Source: Mytilisepta virgata
Lineage: Eukaryota; Mollusca; Bivalvia; Mytilida; Mytilidae
Assembly: GCA_028015205.1 (NCBI GenBank)
Contig: CM051521.1
Location: 88,946,513-89,010,512, forward strand
Direction: 5' to 3'
DNA: 64,000 nt
Shown here: one piece after another, positions 10,803 to 21,000 of the stretch
Numbering within the stretch: the stretch's first letter is position 1
Layout: every line of letters begins with the position of its first letter
Notes under the pieces: generated by a model
Seen by the model: the letters and a program-made list of their open reading frames with translations, nothing else
Databases searched by the model: none
What the model was told of the DNA's origin: nothing
Position numbers and translations under genes: made by a program

Positions 10803-12708
10803 CGACAAATATAGGGTACCATTCAGCCTTCAACAATGAGTAGAACTGGCACTGTTGAATGGTAAGCTCTTATTTTCACCCCCACCCCCCTTTTCTCTTT
10901 GCAGTAAACAGTGGACAGGTTTATTCGAAAGCGCCTATTTTCAGATAAAGACGCCCTTGTCCCAAAAAGTACCCCCTAAAAAATTGATAAGTTCCTGACT
11001 TGGGACGGGCATTCCCATATCTTTAGAATATAAATACTACTATTACAGAAGAAATTGCTCGCACAGGAAGACTTAAAGCAACAGAAAATCGAAGTTAATG
11101 CGTAATTAGATTTCTCTGTTACAAACCATTACTAGTATATAAATATTTTAATACTATTATGCGCATGGGAATTGGTATCCATAGTTTTACTGTTAAATCC
11201 GAAGAATTTCCGTTTATTCTGCCTTATGGCGGAATATAATAGAAATGATTTCATAGTTACTTGTTGATGTGACAAAATATTTGTGTCGTATACATAATAC
11301 AATAATAGTCTTTATGATATAGCTAATATACTTTCAATTTTATAGTTCTCATTTAAGTCTGTATTAAGCCGTAAGTCACACCTTGATCTGCTTATAATAT
11401 TTTAAGCTGGATATGTGGACGTTAAATTAGATGTTATCTACGATTTTTTTTCTTTACCATTAAAATTTTAAAAGGTAAATCACGATGAACAGTTGTTTTG
11501 GATTTTCTATATCATAACCCGAATGAAATACTGTTTTGCTCAACGAGGAGTCTAGCATTATTTTTATTTGAACAACCGTTTCGGGAAGTTGAAAGGAGTA
11601 GGGCTACTTTCTCTTGTACTTGTTTCATCATAACCATTAATTTTTTTTTATCTTATATATCTACATGTTTTTTATCGTAAACATTTTTATGTTAACAAAC
11701 AGAAATTTTATGCTTAATCATTAATATGTTCAAGTTTTCTATACCTGCAATGGTCATGTATATGGGCGATTTGGAATTTTTGGAATAATGCCAAGAAGGA
11801 CATTCAGAACCAAAACCATGAAAAGAGATACATAAACTCACTCGTTTTGGTTTTGTGTATCCTTCACGTTAACAAATATCTTAAAGACGTTAATTTGGCA
11901 CATATACATGTTAAAACTGTCTCCCAAAGCGATATTCGGGTACGTATAAAAAACGTTAGTAACTTATTTGTTAGTTATTATTAGCAAATCACATACCAGG
12001 CTATGCCAACAGAAATTTTGAAAAGCTTTAGGCGACTTTTTGAAAATTGCTTTAGAAGTGAAATAAATACAGGGTCTGTACAAAGTTTGCATTTCTTCAG
12101 TTCGATCTGAATGTATAACGTGGCAGCCGTGGACAACTGCTTTTTTTTCTTTTTGACCAAATAACGTAAAAGTGAGGGTCATTTAGTGAAAACGGAAATG
12201 GGAGATTCTTGTTTCCGATTGGTTAAATTCTAAAGAGCAAGTAAGTTATACTTGAAACAGTGTGCCGCTCAAAACATATGCAAATTATTGGGAAATAAAT
12301 GGGTAACCATTTTTTGAAGAAGAAAAAAAGAAACGTGTAAATAATGTGCAGAATGATTTCTCATAAAATGAATTACGTGCGATTATTCACGCACGATGAA
12401 CCCTTTTCTTCTTTTTTTAAGGGGAGGGGGGGTGGGTATTGCATCCGACATTTTTTTCGCGACACATATTAGTAAAGATCATACATGGTGATGAATCAAA
12501 CAAAACGAAAAACTAGACAATGTGATGCCCCCGCACTGAACCAACCGCATTGCAATTAACCTCCATAAAGGACAGCTTTCAAAGTGTTGCAGAATAGCAT
12601 TTGAAATTCATGTTGTGTCTGGGAGACACAAATGATACCCCTGCATATCTATAATTTTTTTTAAATACATGGTGGAAAATGAATAACAAAATCTGAAAGT
12701 TCAATTTT
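10803..12708. other. Intergenic, nothing recognised
   Basis: A+T-rich sequence with small ORFs only. A short hairpin-capable stretch occurs at about 10815-10865 (TACCATTCA... with TGTTGAATGGTA), without recognisable element ends. Confidence 0.45.
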
Positions 12709-13111
12709 CCATTTGTACAATCTAATTAAAAACCGATCTCTCATCGCTCCCGTTTTCTGATATGTCACGTGGGAGATGTAACGAAACCCGCTTTGAGGTC
12801 ACATGTGAGTGACCTCGTAGGTGTGTCCTGTTCGACCAATGAAATTGCGGCTTAGGCGATCTTGTAAGTTGATCGTGTGGTAAAGGGATGTAACTCATTT
12901 TATTAACGAAGAAATCGTCAGTCCCCAGAATTCATAAACTTTTTTGATTGGCTTACTGATAGGAAGTCAATCTATTTGCATGTCATTATAAATTCATAAG
13001 TTCCAGTTCACTCACATGTGACCTCAAAGCGGATTTCGTTAGATCTCGCACGCGACATATCAGAAAATGGGAGCGATGAGAGATCGGTTTTTAATTAGAT
13101 TGCCATTTGTA
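12709..13111. mobile_element. Foldback DNA transposon with long inverted repeats and 9-bp target duplication
   Basis: The body 12718-13102 (385 bp) starts CAATCTAATTAAAAACCGAT and ends with its reverse complement. The arms stay similar for roughly 95 bp (to about 12812 and from about 13009) with a few mismatches, such as CACGTGGGAGAT against ATCTCGCACGCG. It is flanked on both sides by CCATTTGTA (12709-12717 and 13103-13111). A 9-bp duplication plus long terminal repeats is the pattern of Mutator-like non-autonomous elements; family placement is inference. No coding capacity. The perfect flanking repeats indicate a fairly recent insertion. Confidence 0.85.
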
Positions 13112-13352
13112 CAAACACCCTGCAAAGTGAGAAGTTCCCGGCATTAAATCTCTAGGAGGAGTTATGCGGACAATCATATACCCTCAATTCTAAAATTTGC
13201 CCCAAAAATGACTATGTTCAACTACCCTCCAAAAAGGTAAAAATTTACAAAAACTTAATCCCTGACAATATGCACCTCTTGAATATGTGTACAAACACCC
13301 TGCAAAGTGAGAAGTTCCTAGCATTCAATCTGTAGGAGGCGTAATGCAGACA
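13109..13352. repeat. ~178-bp tandem duplication, two landmarks
   Basis: GTACAAACACCCTGCAAAGT continues in parallel through AGAAGTTCC...GGAGG-GT-ATGC-GACAA at 13109-13172 and again at 13287-13352. The foldback transposon at 12718-13102 inserted at the left edge of the first unit. Confidence 0.75.
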
Positions 13353-13740
13353 AAACACATACTAAGTAAGTAAGTAAGTAAAATTTTATTTTGATTCGGC
13401 ATATGAATAAAACTACAAACACAAGCTCTGGTGAGCTTTTGACCGAATATAAAAACATATAAGTTAACATAAAAACAATGGAGTCACATAAGTAATAACA
13501 ATACATATAATATAGAAACATATAAGTTAGTTATGAGGTATGTACTTTAAAAATATGAAAACTTGAATGTTATTTTAAAATTTTTACATCTAAAAAATAA
13601 ATAGAGTCAATTTTGACACTTCGAGAAGATATTAAAAATATCAAGTATAACTTTGTATACTATAATCATAAAGGTGGCGTAAATATGAAAAGGAATTTCT
13701 AATGTAATGATCCAAAAAACATGTATGTGAAGATCCTAAT

Positions 13741-13809
13741 GTACGACGGCCAGTGTTTGGGGGTCATGTGGCAAGCGCCTCTATGCACCCCAGGTTGTCG
13801 CCGTCGTAC
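13741..13809. repeat. Inverted repeat in the LINE 3' region
   Basis: GTACGACGGC at 13741-13750 pairs perfectly with GCCGTCGTAC at 13800-13809 across about 50 bp, which contain a further partial match (GGCAAGCGCC). A stem-loop near the 3' end of the LINE RNA could be where its reverse transcriptase recognises it; that role is inference. Confidence 0.75.
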
Positions 13810-13988
13810 AGAAAGATCAACTCAGAGGATACATCGGAATGGGGGAGCGGGACAGTCGCAAGAAAAGTTGAAAAATTTGACTGACTACCGACCCTGATAG
13901 GGACTCATATGGCAAGGCCTCGCTAAGTCCCCGCTCAGGATCCGTGTTCAGGCAACGCAAAAATAAAAAAAACAAAGTAGTAAAAATA

Positions 13989-14590
13989 TCAGCGGCATGC
14001 GGAGCACATACAATTTGAACCATTCCAAGATTGAAGCAAGCTCTTAAAATGAGAAAAACTATTTTCAATCCTGAAATGGTCCGGCAAGCTGTTCCAGAGA
14101 GAAGCTGCTGCATATCTAAAAGATTTTTTACCATATGTAGTTGTTCTTACACGTGGCAGATCCAATATATTACTGTATCTGAAATTATATTTTGAATTTC
14201 TCAAGTTTACAAGATCACTAAGGCACACCGGAGCCTGACTGTTTATGATCTTATATGTCTCAAGTGCCATTGTTCTGATTCTACGGATCTGTAGAGTTGG
14301 AACCTTTGCAATATCTAAAAGTGTTAAATAGGATGAAGTATAATCTTCGTAAATAAAACGTAAAGCTCTCTCCTGCACCTTCTCCAACTTCTTTGAGTTG
14401 GTTTCAGTGCAGAAGTGCCAAGCTAGGGGACAAAAATTAAAATTACTTAAAATAAAAGTGTGAAAAATGGTTAATTTATTGAGCCTTGATAACATAGACC
14501 CTAGTCGTTTTAGGACGTTAAGCTGTTGTGAGGCCTTTCTGCACAAGCTACTGATATGGTCATCAATGGGACGAACGGATGGACAGGGGT
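13989..14590 (-). pseudogene. LINE ORF2 C-terminal domain (post-reverse-transcriptase region)
   Basis: About 200 codons read without interruption. The text includes IDDHISSLCRKASQQLNVLK, SNFNFCPLAWHFCTE, KLEKVQERALRFIYEDY, YNFRYSN, TTTYGKKSFRYAAASLWNSL and a terminal WNGSNCMCSACR. These are the hallmark blocks downstream of the reverse-transcriptase core in CR1/jockey-like LINEs of invertebrates, ending in a C-x-C-x2-C motif. The palm domain with its YADD motif is absent because of 5' truncation, so the fragment cannot retrotranspose. The open frame suggests a relatively young copy. The ORF extends nominally to 14666, but residues upstream of the DDHIS block look like flanking sequence. Confidence 0.85.
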
Positions 14591-14601
14591 AAAACAATAT
14601 G

Positions 14602-14614
14602 CCCCCCCCCCCCC
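14602..14614. repeat. C homopolymer (13 bp)
   Basis: An uninterrupted C tract at the truncated end of the LINE. Such runs are prone to length error in assemblies. Confidence 0.85.
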
Positions 14615-15413
14615 AACTTTTAGTTGCGGTGGCATAAAAAGAAGGATTTCTTAACAATTTCACCAATTTTAATCCATTTTAACTTTTGATGTCTTTTTCG
14701 ATTTTCTTTTCAAATGAAAATGATTTGTCTGTCAAATCTTCCGGAACAAAATATATATCAGCCATTTAAAATGATTATACCGATACTTTTAACAAAGATA
14801 TATAAGTAAAGAGTCTCTTTGATCCTGTAGTTTAAATCCCGAAATAACTTATTACATCTATTGCACCTACTATAGTATTTAAAATCAAGGAAGCATCCAC
14901 CCGGACCTAATCAATTTGATCTTGATCACCTTTAAGATTATCACACAGGTGTATCTCTGTATTTAACACACAAGAAATATGTTTTGGAAATTTAATACGA
15001 TAATCATTTTATTGACGTTTACAACAATTAATTATTATGACAAAGTAAACAAAAACATGCCTTGTGCTTAGATTTATATGCCCGGGCATGAAGGTTTATG
15101 TATTCCGTGAGCACGAACTATTTTGTTTGGGTATCTGGTTCAGTAATATAATGGGTATACATAGTACATCCAATAAAGAAACAATTAAACCAAAGGTTTC
15201 ATAAAGTAATTCTTCTGGTATGAAAAAAAATCTTTTTTATAAATGCGGGCGGTACAAGGTTAATTTCGTGCACCTTGTGACGTTTTTGACATGCTGATAG
15301 GTCATTGTTCAACGTGTTTCGTGCAAACTGAGAAAAAATGCAACGTGCAGGCAAATTTTTTATTTTTCGTTCATCGTGAATGACATTTTTATTCACGTTC
15401 GCACGTGTCCAAA
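14615..15413. other. Intergenic, nothing recognised
   Basis: A+T-rich sequence with no recognisable gene, element end or array. Confidence 0.5.
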
Positions 15414-15430
15414 CCCCCCCCCCCCCCCCC
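15414..15430. repeat. C homopolymer (17 bp)
   Basis: An uninterrupted C tract; its length is likely polymorphic or uncertain. Confidence 0.9.
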
Positions 15431-15478
15431 TGTACGACCCTCATAAATGGACAAAATGGTTAACAGGAAGTCCTAAAA

Positions 15479-15605
15479 TGCCATACCAATCAATAGACCC
15501 GTCTAATCGACAGGACCCAAGACAAGAAATAACATTAAAGAGCACAAAATACAAACATACAAACAACAGAAGGTTAGGATAATCTGACTTAGTACAGAAA
15601 CTAAA
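15479..15605 (+). repeat. Dispersed repeat, copy 1
   Basis: Shares ordered words with 57369-57500: CATACCAATCAAT, AAATAACAT-AAAGAG-ACAAA, ACA-CAAACAT, and TAGTCTGACTTGGTACAG (here ATAATCTGACTTAGTACAG). Both copies have the same orientation. A third partial match is near 53905-53925 (CCTGACTTGGTACAGATGCA). Probably fragments of one non-coding mobile element. Confidence 0.65.
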
Positions 15606-17640
15606 AAATGGTGGGGTTAAATAGCTTTCATGGTTACCCATCCATCCCCCACCCCTATTTTTTTTATCTACCCGGTATATAAAACACATTGCAAAAGTCA
15701 ATAAAGTGTGATTGCCAATAGAACTGCAAACACTGATTGAACGGTACATAATTTAAATAACATGGTCAAAATGTGCACAGCTCTGCTGGTCGATTAAACA
15801 AAATCGTCCTGGAAAAATAACACTCCCATATGAAAGGTTTGATGGGATAATGTCATCGTTAGTCCAACAACACGTTTTATGACTGAAAAAAGGGCTTTAG
15901 ATAACAATACCCGGTATTGTCATGTCACAGAGACTTATCCTTATAAGTCAGATGGTCTATTCCCACTTTTTCCCATTGCAGGAACGCGTATGAGGATGGT
16001 ATTCGATAATGCATATAATGAGGCATGATAAGGACTGAATAAAGGAGTGTATTTGAAACAGGGAGTTGTTGTTTTGGTATCGATGTCCAAGGAGGTATAA
16101 CTAACTATACTATTGAAATCCTTGCGATGTCATAGACAACGTATATTGTATTTGAAATTCAGTACTATCTAATAGTTATTTTTTTCTTACAAAACAAACT
16201 ATAATAGTTTTGGTCAAAACTGGCATTTATCTAAATTTAGTAACACACATATAAATCTAATTAAAATTACATTTCAGCACGACATGAAAACAAGGAGTTT
16301 AAGTGCGAAGATTTGATGCACACATATATGATGAGAACTAATGAAGAGACATACGAATATCATGTGATATTTCTTTCTTTTTTTATCAAATTACGTTGAA
16401 ATTGAATGAAGAAAATACAATCAAAATCATATTTTCATAAATATCATACAAATACAAAACATACATGTACATGACGCATGTTAACTTGAGGCCGGCAAAA
16501 TTATGTGTCTACAGGAAGAAGTTGAAGTGGAAATGTAAAATATTTCATGATTATAAACGGAAACCCTAATTGTACATAAAATTCTGAGCACTTACTACGA
16601 CCTAATAAGAAGGAAATGTCTCTGAAAAGGAAACGCTTGAAATTTTATAACGAATTCATCGCCTGTTTTTGACTTTCTTTTCATACATGTTCAATAGATT
16701 TTAATTGAGGTGACGCATTTCAACATCACACTGATGTACTGGATGAAACAAATCCAGTGTGTGGATTTTCCGTGAACCTCAGTCTTTACTTAGATTTAAA
16801 ACATTGTATGCTTATATAGAAGTGGTTCAGGTAGTTCTACATAACCGCAAATTATCACTCTAGGTCTTTCAATACTGAAGTTTTGAGTTCGAGTCTTAAC
16901 TGACAAGGAAGTCGACGTTTCGTTGTTTTCTTTGGTGTACTGTGGATTCACACAAAAAAAAATTACCAACGCAATACGAGGGCTCATATTATCCTGAAAG
17001 TTAGCATAAATAAAAATAAATAGCATATTTCAATCAATCCTGCTTACATCTCTCATGCATAACATTTGGTTTTTCAAAGTCTACTTTATTTAAAAATTCC
17101 AAGATGTAATTCGATGTTATATTGTTGCCTTAGTGTGCTTGTTTAATTCTAATTAATTCAAACTCATATTGCTGCAAAATCGCTCAGAACTAATTTTCAA
17201 TCTCTTTCATAGCCAATATTTGTTCGGAACCGAGATTTTGCAACTTGCGCTGTTTTCTGCTCTTTGGTCGGGTTATTGTTGTCTCTTTGACACATTCCCC
17301 GTTTCCATTCTCTATTCTGTATATTTAGTGTATCTACTCATAGTATTTAAAAATTTAACCAAAACTAAATGGAGTGAAAAGTTTGGGTTTTTGATCAATG
17401 AAAAACATTATTCATTTAAGAATGATATATTCAACAGTTTGAAAAACAATAAAATGGGCGGTCAAAGAGGTATCGGAATGATCCAGAATGCATGCAAGTG
17501 ACAAAACTTATTGACCCAATTGCTCCTTTCGACGGAAGAGTTATTTTCATCTTGATTTATTTTGTCATTAAATATATTTTCCCAGAAAATCGATCATTCT
17601 CTTATCATTAAGTTTCCCGCCAGATGTCACTACACCACAA
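15606..17640. other. Intergenic upstream of Rbfox, no gene recognised
   Basis: About 2 kb without recognisable coding exons. A GC-richer patch at about 17220-17330 (GGTCGGGTTATTGTTGTCTC followed by TTTGACACATTCCCC) has the look of a dispersed-repeat end, but only one copy is in the window. No convincing TATA or initiator assignment can be made. Confidence 0.4.
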
Positions 17641-17897
17641 ACAAAAACCTCTTGATGACATCCGGGTTTTATCCAAATGCAGCAGCTGATCGCCCAAAAG
17701 AATAGCGACGAAAAATACTACACACCACATCGTGGTTAGTTTGTGTACAGGCGTTTTCAGTACTTAAATGTAATATTAGATTAAATCGTTTCATTGACAG
17801 GTGACCCGAGAAAAGATACAGTACATTATCGTAAGCTTTGAAGCGTGATAACATTTGATAAGCAAACATTGTCATTTCAAACATTTGTGTTTGAAAA
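17641..17897 (+). promoter_or_regulatory. Likely 5' UTR and core promoter region of the Rbfox transcript
   Basis: The 250 bp before the exon-1 ATG are richer in G+C than the surroundings (for example GACATCCGGGTTTT, GCAGCAGCTGATCGCCCAAA) and contain no competing long ORF on the plus strand. The transcription start cannot be fixed from sequence, and part of the stretch could be a spliced leader exon. Confidence 0.35.
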
Positions 17898-18077
17898 ATG
17901 GCGGAAGTGGCCACACAAATTTCGGAAACTGGACTTTTAATAACGAATGACAAATCAGTGAAAATGTACATTACAGACTACAATTGTAAATTGAATAACA
18001 TTGTACCACAGCCATACATAAATGGGTGTCAGATTAAAAGAGTTGACGAAAACAAAGAAAACGAAGGGAATCGTGAG
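17898..18077 (+). CDS. Rbfox: Rbfox candidate exon 1 (start codon, 60 codons)
   Basis: The ATG at 17898 has a good context (GAAAAATGG: A at -3, G at +4) and opens 60 codons beginning [20 protein letters not shown] and ending [10 protein letters not shown]. The reading frame then meets GAG|GTGAGT, a near-consensus donor at 18078, with the codon complete (phase 0), matching the phase-0 acceptor of exon 2. The hydrophilic N-terminus has no domain I recognise and no close vertebrate RBFOX counterpart. RBFOX genes often use several first exons, so this may be one of several. The link to exon 2 across 25 kb rests on phase and on the absence of any other plus-strand gene between them. Confidence 0.6.
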
Positions 18078-21000
18078 GTGAGTATCAACCATGTGTCAAT
18101 GTTTATGTTTAGATAAGGATACACCTGTATGTTGGGGAGTGTTTATCACACTTTTCTATGGAATATGTTTAAATTATATTGTGGAAAGAAATAGAACTAT
18201 ATTTCTCTCTTTAAAATGGCTAAAATATCCAGGAAATGTCAAAGTTGTCATGAAATTATAAATTTAGAAAAGAAGGTGCACTTGACAAGCAGTTGTACAA
18301 TATTTCAAAATTAAAAAGTTTTACGAAAAAAACCAAAATAAACTCTCATTTTCTTTGACAAGTTCACATTTTCAGAATTGTCCAATATGTGCCATTTACA
18401 TGTAACATGTATTTTTTTTATTTTGAAAATTTTAAACAAATCACACATCCACACATTCAGTATACATATTTATCTGTAATATGAAATGATACTGAATAAT
18501 AAATATTGGAGAAAAAAAAAATTGTAAGAGGACCATGTAACATGGTAGGTTTTTTTTTTAATGTAAGCAGAATGCATTGTACTGTAGTTTAGACCATACA
18601 AAGTCACTTGAAATTCAATCAATAAATGGTCTAAAATATATTTATAGTATTTATTGTCTTTTTTGTATATAAACCAGAAAGACTATATATAACCATTTTT
18701 GACCATTTATTGATAGAAATTCATTTGAGTCTTGGCTAAATAACTCAAAATAAATAATTAAGTATTTTTTCAGTTATTCATGAAAATGTTCAATAAGAAA
18801 TTGTTGCAGGAGTAATAGCGAGCGCTATAGAAGCATGTGCATTTTTTTTACATATGGGTCATTTAGAAAAGTCTTTGTTTAATGGGGGCAGCCATATTGT
18901 GCTACATACTAAGGCTAGAAAAAGTTTCGTTCGCTGGAAACGATAGTAAGGGAGATAACTTGCTTCAAATTTTGAGTCAGAATCCTGATACCGGAAATGA
19001 GTTTCTGGAAAGGGCTATTGCTGTGCTCGCATCATTGGCCACAACAACATCATATTAGTTATGGACAGGAATAAAAGTATGTGAAGAGAAAACCTGAAAA
19101 TTTGATTAAGTAAGAAGTTGATAAGGAATGTCTGTTTGTTTAGTTGTGGTTTTACGTCGTTTTCAGCACGTTTGGCTATTTTGCGGCGGCCAGTTTTTAT
19201 TGGTGGAGGAAGCCGGAGTACCCGGAGAAAACCACCGACCTTCGGTAGGAAAATTGGCAATCCTTGTCAATTAAGATCGGAGTCGAAAGACACCCTGCCA
19301 CAGGTGAGATTCGAGCTCGCAACCTCAGTGTTGACAGGCTAGTGATCATTAGTAGTCATGACGAACTACCTAGACCACTCGTGATAAGGAATGTTTGAGA
19401 CCAGACAGAACTTGAAATTTTTCAAATCTTTGTGATCTACACAATGTATAGGGAATTGAAGATTTTAAAAAAATTATATTAAAGGGTCATGAAGATAGAT
19501 TTTCTGGTCTTAAAAGTACACAAAGTAATTACATTGTAAGAACTATAGCTCTATAACTTGATAATGTAGACTATTTATTGCCATTAAGTGAAGAAAAAAC
19601 AGCCAATTATATACAGCATAAACTATACACATTCTGAACTGGTGAAAAAAGAGGTTTGATCTGTGTGAGGCCATATTTAAAAACTGCTTGTTTTCCCTCT
19701 CCCGACCTTACATTTCAGAGGAGGGTAGGTAGGTAGGTCAAAACTTTTCTTTTGTGCAACAGAATTTTATATTATTGTTCACATGCAGACAACATCTAAT
19801 CGTAAACATTCTTGAATTTAGATCGAATCCAATGAAAAATAAAAAATTTTCAGTCACAATAATGTGCAAATCGGGTCTTGGATTCACTCTGAAATTGATC
19901 CGGTAATAAAAAAATGTTGCGAAATAGACGGAATAAAAACTTTTGAGTTGGTGGAGTTTTCACTGAGGCAGTCGGGCGAGGATGGAAAAAAACAATATAT
20001 TTTTATTTTGGCGCTGATTTTAAATGATCTGATAGAGCTTACTAGAGTGGAGTTTCATTTCTGAAAATGTTGATGCCAAAATGTCAAATATATTAAGTTT
20101 TTTTATTCTTATCTTACTGCCAATTCATTCAAACTTGAGTTTTTTCAGTGTTTTTAAAGTGTAACAAATATCTCACGAAGTCAGGGCTCACCAAACTGGG
20201 CGATTAGGGCGATTAAGTTGCCTAATGCTCGCCAATGTCGCCCTGTCATCGGCTCCAGAGCGACAAATGAGTCGCCCTGTGTTTTTAAGTAAGGCGCCTC
20301 CGAACAACGTACGTAATCAGCTGCGTCTGAAGACCGTTATTTTCATTAAAAATCTCGAGCCGCCATTTTTGTTTTCTTGGAGGAAGGGGAAAGAAACGAC
20401 AAAAAGTAAGCTAGAAAATGAAATGGCGGCAATCGGAATTCTCGTGATTTTTCATTGGTCACGGTGTTTTTTACCGACCGGTAACAATATGTATACCTTA
20501 TTTCAAAATAAATTTAGCAGATTTTGACATCTATGCACAAATGGAAATTTTGTCAATACATATATTGAAAGATGTTCACGTAAGGTGAATGGGAAGATTT
20601 TAAGAGTATGTTTGAGAAAAAAATAATAGTAAAGAGTATAGATAAATAAATATTAAAAAATAAAATGGCAATAATAAATAAGTTGTGTCAAAAGGTACAA
20701 ATATTTTTGCTCATATCTGTAACAGAAATTTTCTTCCAAGTTCGGAGCACCACTGCATAATTTCATTTTTTTATATTTTTTTTATTTCAAATTATATTCG
20801 TCAGTATTTTAAGGCAGCACATGATTTAAATTAAACTTTAACAATAGTACAATAGGCCTACCATGGTCAAAATCATGCAGCAATGTACTTTAAAAAAGTG
20901 GTGATGAGTCCTGGGACTGGGACTCATCAAAATCAGCTGGGACTCACCATTCTGAAAAATGATGAGTCCCAGGACTCATCATGAAAAATTCTCAAAGGAT

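Larger units (their letters stand above)
13363..14590 (-). mobile_element. 5'-truncated LINE with (TAAG)n tail
   Basis: A minus-strand LINE 3' half. A long intact ORF2 C-terminus (13989 to about 14590) is followed by a non-coding 3' region with a GTACGACGGC...GCCGTCGTAC inverted repeat (13741-13809) and a tetranucleotide tail (TAAG)n at 13363-13382. It differs in family from the LINE at 1.9-3.1 kb. Truncation lies near 14590, just before a 13-bp C tract, and the catalytic core of reverse transcriptase is absent. Confidence 0.85.

Noticed and set aside
10815..10865. Terminal inverted repeats of a DNA transposon (TACCATTCA / TGTTGAATGGTA)
   Set aside because: The arms match imperfectly, the interval is only ~50 bp, and no target duplication is visible.
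14074..14134. 105-codon ORF (13817-14134, minus) overlapping the LINE ORF
   Set aside because: It is a shadow frame of the LINE C-terminal domain and 3' region.
17669..17971. 100-codon minus-strand ORF overlapping exon 1
   Set aside because: It is antisense to a better-supported exon, with no family resemblance or splice context.
20225..20527. 100-codon ORF inside the hAT-like element as a transposase
   Set aside because: It lacks any transposase motif (no BED finger, no dimerisation motif) and lies across subterminal repeats.
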